From contig JACRHD010000058.1 in the NCBI GenBank assembly GCA_016234115.1, positions 1 through 33,836 of the forward strand: DNA of 33,836 nucleotides. Reading direction: 5' to 3'. Below, one piece after another: positions 6,953 through 14,722 of the stretch. This DNA is from Nitrospirota bacterium. GTDB taxonomy: Bacteria > Nitrospirota > Thermodesulfovibrionia > UBA6902. A program made the translations under genes and the position numbers. Positions within the stretch are counted from its first letter, which is position 1. Each line of letters begins with the position of its first letter. The notes below the pieces were generated by a model, which was not told the origin of the DNA, made no database searches, and worked only from the letters and a program-made list of their open reading frames with translations.

Positions 6953-8530
6953 CTGACTATCGATTATTTAATCAAAAACGGTTTCGTCATCGACGGCGCG
7001 GATAAAGACAGCAGGCCGGTCAGGGCCGATATTGCGATTAAAGGCGATACAATCATGGAGACCGGAGATCTTTCCCATATCCGTGCTGAAAAAGTAATCG
7101 ATGTACAAGGGCTGTGCGTTTGCCCCGGGTTTATTGACGCCCACGCTCATTCCGAATTTACTTTACTTGCCGACGGCAGGGCGGAGGCAAAGGTGTGTCA
7201 GGGGATAACCACCGAGATAAACGGCAATTGCGGGCTGTCGGCCGCTCCCCTTTTGGGGGCCGCGATGGAACAGAGGGAAAAGGACCTTGATGAACTTGAT
7301 ATCAGGGAGAGATGGAACACCTTCCCGGAGTATTTCGCGCTGTTGGAGGGAAAAAGGTCCAGCGTGAACTTCGTCACCCTTGCCGGACACGGCAATATCA
7401 GGGCGTCCGCCGCGGGATACACGGACAAACCTCTGTCGGACACTCAAAAAGAAAATATGCTTGAGCTGCTGTCCGACGCGATGAAAGCCGGCGCGAAAGG
7501 CCTTTCAACGGGACTGATTTATCCGCCGGGGATTTATTCCGGCACTCCGGAGATTATCGAACTCGCCCGTGAAGCAAAAAAGCATAACGGCATTTATACG
7601 ACTCATATGAGAAGTGAGGGCGACATGCTGCTTGAGGCGGTCGATGAAGTGATAGCGATAGCTGATCAGGCAGGTATACATGTCCATATCTCGCACCTCA
7701 AAACAGGCGGGGAGAGAAACTGGAACAAACTGAATGACGTTTTTGAGAGGATCGGGGCGGCCCATGAAAGGGGCATATCTCTGACGTGCGACAGATATCC
7801 CTATATCGCGGCCGGCACCGACCTCGACGCGGTCCTTCCGTCGTGGGCCTTTGAAGGGGGAAGATCCAGAGAGCTTGAACGGCTCAAAAACGAAAGACAG
7901 AGACTTGCGGAAGATATTTCAAGGAAAAGTGGGGACCCTTCCGGCTGGGAAAGGATAATGATTTCATCGGTAAATTCGGACAGGAATAAATGGATGGAAG
8001 GGAAGAGCCTGTCGGCTATCAGCTCAGCTTCCGGAAAACCTGTGATGGAAACGCTCTTCGATGTCCTTGTTGAAGAGGAATTGCAGGTGTCGGCGATATT
8101 TTATTCCATGAACGAGGACAATCTGAAGCTCATTCTAAAGCGGCCGTATGTCGTCATTGGAAGCGACAGCAGCTCCAGGAGTTTTGACGGGCCCACTGCA
8201 AAAGGGAAACCCCATCCCCGCGGGTTCGGGAGTTTTCCGAGGGTGCTCGGCAGGTACGTGAGGGAGGAGGGAACGCTCGATCTCGGCGAGGCCCTTTACA
8301 AAATGACCGGACTGCCTGCAAAGATATTCGGCATTCAGCGGCGCGGGACCGTCGCAAAGGGATTTTTTGCCGACCTGGTAATCTTTGACCCTGAGCAAAT
8401 TATTGACCGGGCGGAATTCAATGATCCGTTCCGGAGGCCCGAGGGCATTCGCCATGTGTTGGTAAACGGCGTTCCGGTATTGCTGGACGGCGAGCTCACC
8501 GGGGCGTTACCGGGCAGGGTGCTGAAGTAA
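6953..8530 (+). CDS. D-aminoacylase / N-acyl-D-amino-acid deacylase, apparently with a CTG start
   Basis: This amidohydrolase-family enzyme would remove acyl groups from N-acyl-D-amino acids. Metal and active-site motifs are clear: GFIDAHAHSEF (first His pair), INGNCGLSAAP with the metal-ligand Cys of this subfamily, HMRSEGD, VHISHLKTGGERNW, and GSDSSS near the catalytic Asp. The first ATG in frame (7055) would cut off the conserved N-terminal beta-strands. The frame reads IDYLIKNGFVIDGADKDSRP upstream of it. Between the upstream stop (6887) and 7055 there is no ATG, GTG or TTG in frame, but a CTG at 6953 sits 6 bp after GAGGAG and gives MTIDYLIKNG, an ideal family N-terminus of 525 residues. 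It follows the amidase gene closely, so both may handle cell-wall products. The specific substrate cannot be told. Confidence 0.88.
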   Translation: MTIDYLIKNGFVIDGADKDSRPVRADIAIKGDTIMETGDLSHIRAEKVIDVQGLCVCPGFIDAHAHSEFTLLADGRAEAKVCQGITTEINGNCGLSAAPLLGAAMEQREKDLDELDIRERWNTFPEYFALLEGKRSSVNFVTLAGHGNIRASAAGYTDKPLSDTQKENMLELLSDAMKAGAKGLSTGLIYPPGIYSGTPEIIELAREAKKHNGIYTTHMRSEGDMLLEAVDEVIAIADQAGIHVHISHLKTGGERNWNKLNDVFERIGAAHERGISLTCDRYPYIAAGTDLDAVLPSWAFEGGRSRELERLKNERQRLAEDISRKSGDPSGWERIMISSVNSDRNKWMEGKSLSAISSASGKPVMETLFDVLVEEELQVSAIFYSMNEDNLKLILKRPYVVIGSDSSSRSFDGPTAKGKPHPRGFGSFPRVLGRYVREEGTLDLGEALYKMTGLPAKIFGIQRRGTVAKGFFADLVIFDPEQIIDRAEFNDPFRRPEGIRHVLVNGVPVLLDGELTGALPGRVLK

Positions 8531-8586
8531 TGAGTAAATGGGTAAAATTCATCTGCTCTTCCACTTATTCACCCATTCACCTTTCC
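8526..8586. repeat. Imperfect inverted repeat at the D-aminoacylase stop codon
   Basis: GAGTAAATGGGTAAA after the stop codon pairs imperfectly with the reverse complement of ATTCACCCATTCACCT about 40 bp on. Both arms consist of degenerate GGGTNAA/GAGTAAA-like units. It may mark the transcript end. Confidence 0.45.
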
Positions 8587-8624
8587 GCTGGTTTAATCTC
8601 CAATCAGTGTGATAATATTTAAAA

Positions 8625-9659
8625 ATGCAAACCGAGCGCTTGACCTCGACAATTTATCTTGCGATTGTCCTGCTCCTTCTTTACCTCTTTTACAAGATCA
8701 TGAGCCCCTTTCTGATAACTATTGCGTGGGCGATGGTGATGAGCATTACTTTTTATCCGTTATACGGATTGTTTCTGAGATATATTAAAAGGGCATGGGC
8801 GGCATCTCTCGTCACCCTCATGGTAATCCTGATCGTCATATTCGGCCCTGTTTCTTTCATCATCAGCTCATTGGCCGGAGAGATCACCGGTTTATACAGC
8901 TCGATTGAAGAACGGGGTATCGAGACCATCACAAACATACAGTCGTATCCGTTCCTTCAGAAGCTGATCGAAAAGGTGTCTTCATATGATATGCTGCAGG
9001 GCGTCAACTTTCAGGAGAGCATCGTCAGCACGCTGAAGACGATCGGCGAATATGTTGTCGGACACGTCTCGGATGTTTTTACCAACGCGTTTGTCCTCGT
9101 ATTTAATTTTATCATGATGTGCCTGACGATTTATTATTTCCTGAAGGACGGAGAAGCCCTGATCGAATATCTTAAAATACTCCTCCCCTTTTCCGAAAAA
9201 CAAAAGACAAGACTGGTGGGCCGCGTCAAGGAAACAGTGGTAGCGGCCGTATACGGACAGCTTGCCGTGGGGGTGGCGCAGGGGGTCCTCGGCGGTGTCG
9301 CTTTCTGGGTCCTGGGCATTTCCTCACCCGTGTTCTGGGGGTCCGTAATGGCGATTTCCTCCTTTATACCCGTGCTTGGACCATTCCTTATCTGGGGCCC
9401 GGCGTCGCTGATCCTGGTCCTGACGGGGAGCTACCTCAAAGGTATAGGCCTTTTCCTTTTCAGCGCCCTGATCATAAGCAGTGTGGACAACGTCCTGAAG
9501 CCGCTGATAATAGGCGGCAAGACAAACCTTCATACGCTTCTCGTTTTTTTCAGCGTCATCGGCGGCATACAGTTTCTGGGGTTCCTCGGGTTTATTCTGG
9601 GACCGCTGATTGCGGCACTGTGTCTTTCCCTGTTTGAGATGTACTCGGAAGAGGCATGA
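8625..9659 (+). CDS. AI-2E family transporter (PF01594-type permease)
   Basis: This 344-residue integral membrane protein has the AI-2E-transporter pattern: two closely spaced N-terminal helices (about 10-45), a third near 58-85, a hydrophilic loop, and a C-terminal bundle of four or five helices ending in the FLGFILGPLIAALCLSLFEMY segment. The PVLGPFLIWGPASL and VLKPLIIGGKTNLHTLLVFFSVIGGI stretches (each given in part by the family signature) are characteristic. Family members export small molecules or ions such as AI-2, or act as Na+/H+ antiporters, so substrate cannot be inferred. It is a single gene, with a palindromic terminator shared with the converging cytochrome genes. Confidence 0.93.
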   Translation: MQTERLTSTIYLAIVLLLLYLFYKIMSPFLITIAWAMVMSITFYPLYGLFLRYIKRAWAASLVTLMVILIVIFGPVSFIISSLAGEITGLYSSIEERGIETITNIQSYPFLQKLIEKVSSYDMLQGVNFQESIVSTLKTIGEYVVGHVSDVFTNAFVLVFNFIMMCLTIYYFLKDGEALIEYLKILLPFSEKQKTRLVGRVKETVVAAVYGQLAVGVAQGVLGGVAFWVLGISSPVFWGSVMAISSFIPVLGPFLIWGPASLILVLTGSYLKGIGLFLFSALIISSVDNVLKPLIIGGKTNLHTLLVFFSVIGGIQFLGFLGFILGPLIAALCLSLFEMYSEEA

Positions 9660-9727
9660 CGGGACTTTATTGAAACTATCGCGCTCCGGTCCCCCGGCCC
9701 GACTCGTGTCTGACGGATTCCAATAAG

Positions 9728-9755
9728 AAGGGCCTGTGAAATTTCACAGGCCCTT
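9728..9755. terminator. Bidirectional terminator, perfect 28-bp palindrome
   Basis: AAGGGCCTGTGAAA is followed directly by its reverse complement, giving a GC-rich stem between two convergent genes, the permease (+) and the cytochrome (-). T-rich or A-rich flanks on both sides suit termination in both directions. Confidence 0.85.
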
Positions 9756-9780
9756 TGATCTTAACCGGTGTGAGAATACT

Positions 9781-10641
9781 TTACTTCTTCTTTGCAGGAG
9801 CGGCCTTCGGAGCTTCTTTCGGGGACTCCTTCTTCTCCGCATCAGACCAATTGTTAAGGTCATGAGCTATGTTATGGCACTCGCCGCATTTATCGAATTT
9901 GGCGTGTATTCCCTTCGGGTGCGGCAAGCCGTGGCAGTCCTGGCAGTTCGGCACCATCTTGTGCTTTTCCTGGTGACAGAACGCGCAGGCAAACGACTGG
10001 TGCTTGGCGCTGCTGGCAGTGAGCGTGTCGAGGACCTTCTTGTGGCATGCGCCGCAGTTCGTTGAAGGGATACTGGCTGCATAGGTCACGACTGTCGGCA
10101 TATGAGGCTTGTGACAATTTCTGCAGTCGGACGCGGCCATCTCGGACGAGTGCGGCTTGTGGCACTGGGTGCACTGCGGGATCTTGCGGTGGACGTCGTG
10201 ACACATGGAGCAGTTAAGCGCCGAATGCTTGCTCTTATGGTCCCTGAGCTGGACGATCTGCTGAGAGTGGCAGGTAAGACAAGCGTCCGTAATATCCGTC
10301 CCAAACGCGATATTCAACGGCGTGTGAGGGTTCTTATGACAGTTGAGACAGCCCTTGAGCTCGAAATGGGGCTTCCCCATATGGCAGTTACTGCACAGGG
10401 GGATGGGTTTCTTTACTGTCGGCGGATGGCCTATATGACAGCCCAGGCAGCCGACGTCCTTGTGCTTTCCTCCGTGGGCTGAAAGGTCAGACGGCGGAGC
10501 GTCATGACACTTCAGACAATCATCGTTTGACAGCTCCGGTTTTGTCTGGGCTGTTTCGGCGCCGGTAAAAAACAGAAATACCGCAAGCACCGTAATCAGA
10601 AATATTACGACCGTAAGACCACTGCTTCTTAATACCTTCAT
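9781..10641 (-). CDS. Dodecaheme c-type cytochrome, paralogue 2 (Lys/Ala/Pro tail)
   Basis: This 286-residue protein has a hydrophobic N-terminus (about 9-30), which may be a signal peptide or anchor, and 12 CxxCH heme-binding motifs in roughly 230 residues, about one per 20. Many motifs continue as CxxCH-x2/3-H (CLGCHIGH, CLNCHKNPH, CTQCHKPH), which supplies His for bis-His ligation. It should be a periplasmic or membrane-tethered electron carrier. It is a clear paralogue of the next gene upstream, with the same 12-motif order and near-identical stretches such as CHDVHRKIPQCTQCH. It differs by a C-terminal tail of about 25 residues rich in Lys, Ala, Pro and Glu. A strong AAGGAGG ribosome-binding site precedes the ATG. 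No family name is claimed. Confidence 0.93.
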   Translation of the reverse strand: MKVLRSSGLTVVIFLITVLAVFLFFTGAETAQTKPELSNDDCLKCHDAPPSDLSAHGGKHKDVGCLGCHIGHPPTVKKPIPLCSNCHMGKPHFELKGCLNCHKNPHTPLNIAFGTDITDACLTCHSQQIVQLRDHKSKHSALNCSMCHDVHRKIPQCTQCHKPHSSEMAASDCRNCHKPHMPTVVTYAASIPSTNCGACHKKVLDTLTASSAKHQSFACAFCHQEKHKMVPNCQDCHGLPHPKGIHAKFDKCGECHNIAHDLNNWSDAEKKESPKEAPKAAPAKKK

Positions 10642-10780
10642 TCTTCCTCCTTTTGAATGAGTTCGAGGCGCTGCGCGCCTTAACTAAGCAATTTTACGCG
10701 GTACGAGGGACACATACAAAGTCAAAATTATCGAAATTATGCCACAGTTCACTGAAGCAGTCAATAAGCAGGCGGAAAAA

Positions 10781-10866
10781 AAGCGATCAGCAGTCAGCTA
10801 TCAGCCCTCAGCGTAAGCAGTTTGTGGTTTTTTTGCTGAAAGCTGATGGCTGACCGCTGACTGCTT
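10781..10866. repeat. Inverted repeat with tandem NNTCAGC 7-mer arms
   Basis: The left arm (10781-10817) reads as 7-bp units ending TCAGC (AGTCAGC, TATCAGC, CCTCAGC). The right arm (10834-10866) is the reverse complement of similar units. The right arm touches the stop codon of the upstream cytochrome gene (minus-strand stop at 10866-10868). A relative with the same 7-mer occurs at 13615-13687. Confidence 0.75.
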
Positions 10867-11654
10867 TACATATTCAGATCATGGGCGATATTGTGGCACA
10901 TGCCGCATTTCGGAAATTTTGCCATAAATATTTCCGGATGGGGTGTGCCATGACAGTCCCTGCAGTCTGGTATGGTCTTGTGCTTTCCCTGGTGGCAGAG
11001 AACGCACTCGAAGGTCCTGTGTTTGGCGGCGCTGGCGCTGAGCACCTCAAAGACCTTCTTGTGGCAGGCCCCGCAGTTGTTTGACAGCATGTCGTCTGCA
11101 AACGTTATGTTCTTGGGCTTGTGAGGGTCATGACATTTTTTGCACTCGGCGACGGCCATATCGTCCGAATGGGGCGTGTGGCACTGCGTGCACTGCGGGA
11201 TCTTGCGGTGGACGTCATGGCAGGTGGAGCAGTTGAGCGCCGTATGTTTGCTGGGGTTGTCCCTGAGCTGTTCGACTTGCTTCTCATGGCAGGTAAGACA
11301 GACATCGTTTCCCAACGTCGAAATGTTCAAAGGCGAATGCGGGTCCCTGTGGCAGTTGAGGCAGCCCTCTTGCCGGAAATGGGGCTTCCTCGTCTTAAGG
11401 TGGCACTTGCTGCACTGAGCGATCGGTTTCTTAACTTCCGGGGGATGACCGACGTGACAGCCGGCGCACGGGACATTCCTGTGTTTCCCTCCGGCCTCCG
11501 CCCTGGCATTTACCGGACCGGGATGGCACCTGACGCAGTCATCCTTTGTCCAGGGAAATTGCGTCTTTGCCGGCGCCTCGTCTGAATAAGCCGGAAACAG
11601 GGGGGCCAGAAATAGTACTATCATGATACTGATGCATTTCAGCGCGTTCATCAT
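10866..11654 (-). CDS. Dodecaheme c-type cytochrome, paralogue 1
   Basis: This 262-residue protein has a cleavable signal peptide (about 1-25, hydrophobic core then PAYSDEA) and 12 CxxCH motifs, so the mature protein carries about one heme per 20 residues. The extra His residues (CxxCHVGH, CxxCHRDPH, CxxCHDVH, CxxCHDPH) suggest bis-His coordination. It is expected in the periplasm as an electron-transfer protein. It ends at AHDLNM, without the charged tail of its paralogue. The pair arose by tandem duplication: a 37-bp stretch coding for HDVHRKIPQCTQCH differs at one base between the two genes. Two adjacent ATG codons follow a GGAAGGA site and either could be the start. The kinase-like gene lies 178 bp upstream on the same strand. 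Confidence 0.93.
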   Translation of the reverse strand: MMNALKCISIMIVLFLAPLFPAYSDEAPAKTQFPWTKDDCVRCHPGPVNARAEAGGKHRNVPCAGCHVGHPPEVKKPIAQCSKCHLKTRKPHFRQEGCLNCHRDPHSPLNISTLGNDVCLTCHEKQVEQLRDNPSKHTALNCSTCHDVHRKIPQCTQCHTPHSDDMAVAECKKCHDPHKPKNITFADDMLSNNCGACHKKVFEVLSASAAKHRTFECVLCHQGKHKTIPDCRDCHGTPHPEIFMAKFPKCGMCHNIAHDLNM

Positions 11655-11832
11655 GTCCTTCCGGAATTATTCCTGATTGCAGAGCCGCGTCTGCAACACA
11701 TGGAATCCACTGAACAAAACAAGGTCTTAAAATTATGGCATAGTTAAATGAAATAGTTCAATGACATTTCAAGGTGATTTCAACGCGCTTGTTGTACAGT
11801 GCCACGGAATCAGGGAGACAAGGGCAGGGAGG

Positions 11833-13530
11833 TCAGGACATTTTCCATATTAACTCGAAGTTGCAGATAACGACCAGCGGGTTGCCGGAAATGTCCTTTA
11901 CTATGCCGCCGCTGCCGTCTGTGGCAAGGAGCAGGTCATTGGATTTCAAGAGGGAGCCGTCATAACGCAGGTCCTTGAGGTTCTCCTTGACCTTGTTCAG
12001 CAGCATCCGGCACTGGGTCTCATCAATCAGTCTCATGGTGACCGCCCTCGCGATATCCACGGGCACATAAAGGGGACCCGTTTGCTGGGCCACCCACTGA
12101 TCGGGGCCGTTATAATAGCCCCGGATGGTTATGTAATTGTGGTTCTCCTGAAGGATTGGATTGCCCTCAGGGTCCAGGATATGCTTGTGCAACTCGTATT
12201 TTCTGGTGTCTGATGAGGCCTCTATTTTTGATGTGCCCGTCATATAAACGGCCCGTACATAAACACACGGTATCCCTGAGCGGTTCAATTCATGAGCAAT
12301 GGCAAACTCTTCAAAAGGGCTGTTTATACCGTATTGAAGGATCTTGGGATTATATCTCTCTGCTTCCTCATCCGGCAGCTCGCCGACCCGCGAAGTTTCC
12401 CAGACAAGATGAATATTGTCCTTTGTGATCGTGTAGAATACCTCTTTTGTATCGGACAATCTGATGGAAGGCGTTTTTCTCCACCTCTCGGGGAGAAAAT
12501 AGTCGAACAGCCGGGCATTCTTTCCCACGACCCACAGGTGTCCGCCGGTGCTTTCCGCGTGACCGTATATGTAGGGCATGCCGAAAATCTCCATGCTCGT
12601 CAGGTGGTCGGGCAGCGGCGTCGGGATGAAACGGTCCCTCTGATCATCCAGGTAGGAATGCCTCCTTGAATTCTTGACTTCTTCTTCATGCCTTGAAGTG
12701 CGCAGGAGGAGCTCATAATCGACAAGTGAATATTGCCCGATATTGATAAGGTTATACAGGTAATAGACCTGCTCGCTCGGGGAATCGGACGTCTGTGTCC
12801 GTCCGATCTCTTCAATCCGCTCCGAATCGCGTCCGCTGATGATGATATGCTCGGGTTTCATGTCTGCGACCAGATATCCCTTCTGGTCCAGGTCGGACAT
12901 GACCAGGTTATTGAGGGTTTTCAGATGCTGCCGGCGGTCATCGCCGTTTACCGCTATGTGTTCAAAAAGCTCCGTGAGATTGTGCCCTTCTATCCATTCA
13001 TAAATCATTTTATACTGTTTGAGGATATCGACATCGATGCCGGGATGTTTTGCCCTGATGCGGTTGATCTTCGCCCTGGACCTCCCGCTTTGCCACATCT
13101 GCATCTTATCCGGAGGGACATAAATTACCATAGGACGCTGGGTGTTTATCTTCAGCTCCCTGGGACCGTACTGCCCGTCGCGCATCTCCATGACGAGAGA
13201 AAACTCTTCCCAGGGGCTGTTGAATTCAGCGTCGCAAAATTCCTGCAGGGTATGAGTGTCGAGCGGGACGTCTTCTCCCACGCGGCAGTTCTTGACCACG
13301 AGATTGAGACTGACGCCGTTGACGTCCTTTGTGGGGAGCTTGTAGACAGAGCCGGTCCCCTTCAGTTTTATCTTGTGGGCGTTGAACCAGCCCGGTTCAT
13401 ACCAGTTGGGTGTGTCGAAATGGTCCTGGTATTTTTCGGCGAACCTTGTTAAGTAAAGGTCTCCCCCGTCGCTCGTCTTAACGTGTGCGTACACAACCCC
13501 CAGGACATTGACAAGGGTCTTTTTGATCAT
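11833..13530 (-). CDS. Atypical protein-kinase-like protein with tandem degenerate second copy
   Basis: I recognise no named family for this 565-residue protein, but kinase signatures appear in order: a glycine loop GTGSVYK (58-64), a beta3-like LNLVVK with Lys80, a helix NSPWEEF with Glu108/109, a hinge-like YEWIEGHNL (177-185), a catalytic-loop-like VADMKPEHII (221-230; Asp223, Lys225), and a DFG-position VDYELL (Asp271). A second copy follows with the same spacing: IRLSDTKEVF in place of the glycine loop, HLVWETSRVGE (Glu378 where Lys80 would be; cf. VVKNCRVGE), NSPFEEF (403-409) and ICNFELI (Asn557 for Asp271). The second copy thus looks like a pseudokinase. No signal peptide or membrane helix is evident, so it is probably cytoplasmic. 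It lies upstream of the two cytochrome genes on the same strand. Kinase identity is inferred from motifs only. Confidence 0.6.
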   Translation of the reverse strand: MIKKTLVNVLGVVYAHVKTSDGGDLYLTRFAEKYQDHFDTPNWYEPGWFNAHKIKLKGTGSVYKLPTKDVNGVSLNLVVKNCRVGEDVPLDTHTLQEFCDAEFNSPWEEFSLVMEMRDGQYGPRELKINTQRPMVIYVPPDKMQMWQSGRSRAKINRIRAKHPGIDVDILKQYKMIYEWIEGHNLTELFEHIAVNGDDRRQHLKTLNNLVMSDLDQKGYLVADMKPEHIIISGRDSERIEEIGRTQTSDSPSEQVYYLYNLINIGQYSLVDYELLLRTSRHEEEVKNSRRHSYLDDQRDRFIPTPLPDHLTSMEIFGMPYIYGHAESTGGHLWVVGKNARLFDYFLPERWRKTPSIRLSDTKEVFYTITKDNIHLVWETSRVGELPDEEAERYNPKILQYGINSPFEEFAIAHELNRSGIPCVYVRAVYMTGTSKIEASSDTRKYELHKHILDPEGNPILQENHNYITIRGYYNGPDQWVAQQTGPLYVPVDIARAVTMRLIDETQCRMLLNKVKENLKDLRYDGSLLKSNDLLLATDGSGGIVKDISGNPLVVICNFELIWKMS

Positions 13531-13614
13531 GACAGGATGAATATACGAAGCAGCATTTCTGTTGTAATCATACCATAGCCGATAATTTTAGCGCACAAAA
13601 GAAGCACGGCCTGC

Positions 13615-13687
13615 TAAGCGATCAGCCATCAGCTTTCAGCGGTCAGCTAAGAAAAAGAGGTTGTTTTAGCTGAATGCTGATCGCTTC
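13615..13687. repeat. Inverted repeat with tandem NNTCAGC 7-mer arms, second locus
   Basis: AAGCGATCAGCCATCAGCTT at the left pairs with AGCTGAATGCTGATCGCTT at the right around a purine-rich loop. The units match those at 10781-10866, but the flanks do not. It lies in the gap (13531-13885) between the kinase-like gene and the VTT gene. No gene was found in that gap apart from the upstream extension of the VTT frame. Confidence 0.75.
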
Positions 13688-13885
13688 GTGTCGGGGTATT
13701 GCTCTTGGACCTTTGCCCCTGTTAAGATTTCTATTACGATTTCAGAAATCGAAGTTAGCGGGTGAAAAATCAAACAGACAGTCAACAATAACAGGACGGC
13801 GCAGATATGGTTCAGGGTCGCCGTCATTGCGACTTTTCTCATTGCAGTTTATGTCCTCTACAGGACGGGCGCGTTTCATTTTTTC

Positions 13886-14506
13886 ATGGACCGGGAAAGG
13901 GTGGAAGCCTTTCTCGATTCGCTCGGCCCCCTTTCCTTTGCCGGGTTCATACTTCTGCAGGTCCTGCAGGTCGTTGCGGCCCCTGTACCCGGCGAGGCCA
14001 CGGGCTTTTTAGGCGGCTTCCTTTACGGAACGGCGCTGGGCCTTGTTTTGTCTACCATAGGTCTTACGATAGGCTCTTTTATAAATTTCTATCTGGCAAA
14101 GACGTTCGGACGCCCCCTGATAGACCGCTTCATCAGTAAAGAGACGATAGACCGGTATGATTATCTGCTCCACCATAAGGGCGCCTTTCTCGTCTTTCTC
14201 CTTTTTCTTATCCCCGGCTTGCCGAAGGACCTCCTCTGTTACATCCTCGGCCTCGGGCATCTTTCCGTAAAAGAGTTCCTGATCATCAGCACCGTGGGGC
14301 GATTTTTCGGAACAGTCCTTCTCACTCTCGGAGGAAGCTTCATACGACACCAGCAATACTACCGGTTCTCGATGCTGTTAGGCGCGGCCATTGTAATCAT
14401 CTTTTTTGCGATGGCCTACAAGGACAAATTAGAGAGGCTTTTCCGGAAGCTGCATATCGGGTCAAGGAGGAAACATTCCCGGAAAAAATCGGGGGGAAAT
14501 AAGTAG
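13886..14506 (+). CDS. TVP38/TMEM64 (VTT-domain) membrane protein; true start probably upstream
   Basis: This member of the DedA-like VTT superfamily is an integral membrane protein of unresolved function; relatives are linked to membrane lipid handling. The 206-residue reading from ATG 13886 has the VTT core: a helix from PLSFAGFILLQVLQ, a re-entrant segment VPGEATGFLGGFLYG, helices near 60-80, 95-115, 125-150 and 155-175, and a basic tail (RRKHSRKKSGGNK). The same frame stays open upstream to 13766 and encodes a further helix, VAVIATFLIAVYVLY, matching the first membrane helix normally found in this family. No ATG, GTG or TTG exists there. A GTG at 13762 is one base out of frame and would join after loss of one A from AAAAA. 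The given start is therefore conservative. Confidence 0.85.
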   Translation: MDRERVEAFLDSLGPLSFAGFILLQVLQVVAAPVPGEATGFLGGFLYGTALGLVLSTIGLTIGSFINFYLAKTFGRPLIDRFISKETIDRYDYLLHHKGAFLVFLLFLIPGLPKDLLCYILGLGHLSVKEFLIISTVGRFFGTVLLTLGGSFIRHQQYYRFSMLLGAAIVIIFFAMAYKDKLERLFRKLHIGSRRKHSRKKSGGNK

Positions 14507-14535
14507 GGGCGAACGGCCGTTCGCCCCTGGTTTTC
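14505..14535 (+). terminator. Intrinsic terminator after the VTT gene
   Basis: AGGGGCGAACGG (14505-14516) is followed at once by its exact reverse complement (14517-14528), then GGTTTTC. The stem begins inside the TAG stop codon of the VTT gene. Confidence 0.8.
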
Positions 14536-14667
14536 TTGCACGATTCTCCTTGCTGTTTAGAGTGATTTAGATTAATATTAAGCGGTGGATTTTTAAAGGG
14601 GAACGGGCATCATGTCTTAATGATGCTGCCTGATGATGACTTAATTAAAACTATATTCAATCTTCAT

Positions 14668-14702
14668 GCTGACATACTGTCGGACTTTAAAGTAATGTCA
14701 GC
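14668..14702 (+). other. Hairpin upstream of the helicase remnant
   Basis: GCTGACAT (14668-14675) pairs perfectly with ATGTCAGC (14695-14702), followed by AGTTTTATT. It could be a weak terminator or a remnant regulatory element. Nothing else is recognised in 14536-14722. Confidence 0.35.
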
Positions 14703-14722
14703 AGTTTTATTAATATAAGCGA

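Noticed and set aside
9736-11585. Long plus-strand frames opposite the cytochrome genes
   Set aside because: They arise from codon bias antisense to repeated CxxCH codons. The minus-strand frames have signal peptides, ribosome-binding sites and 12 heme motifs each.
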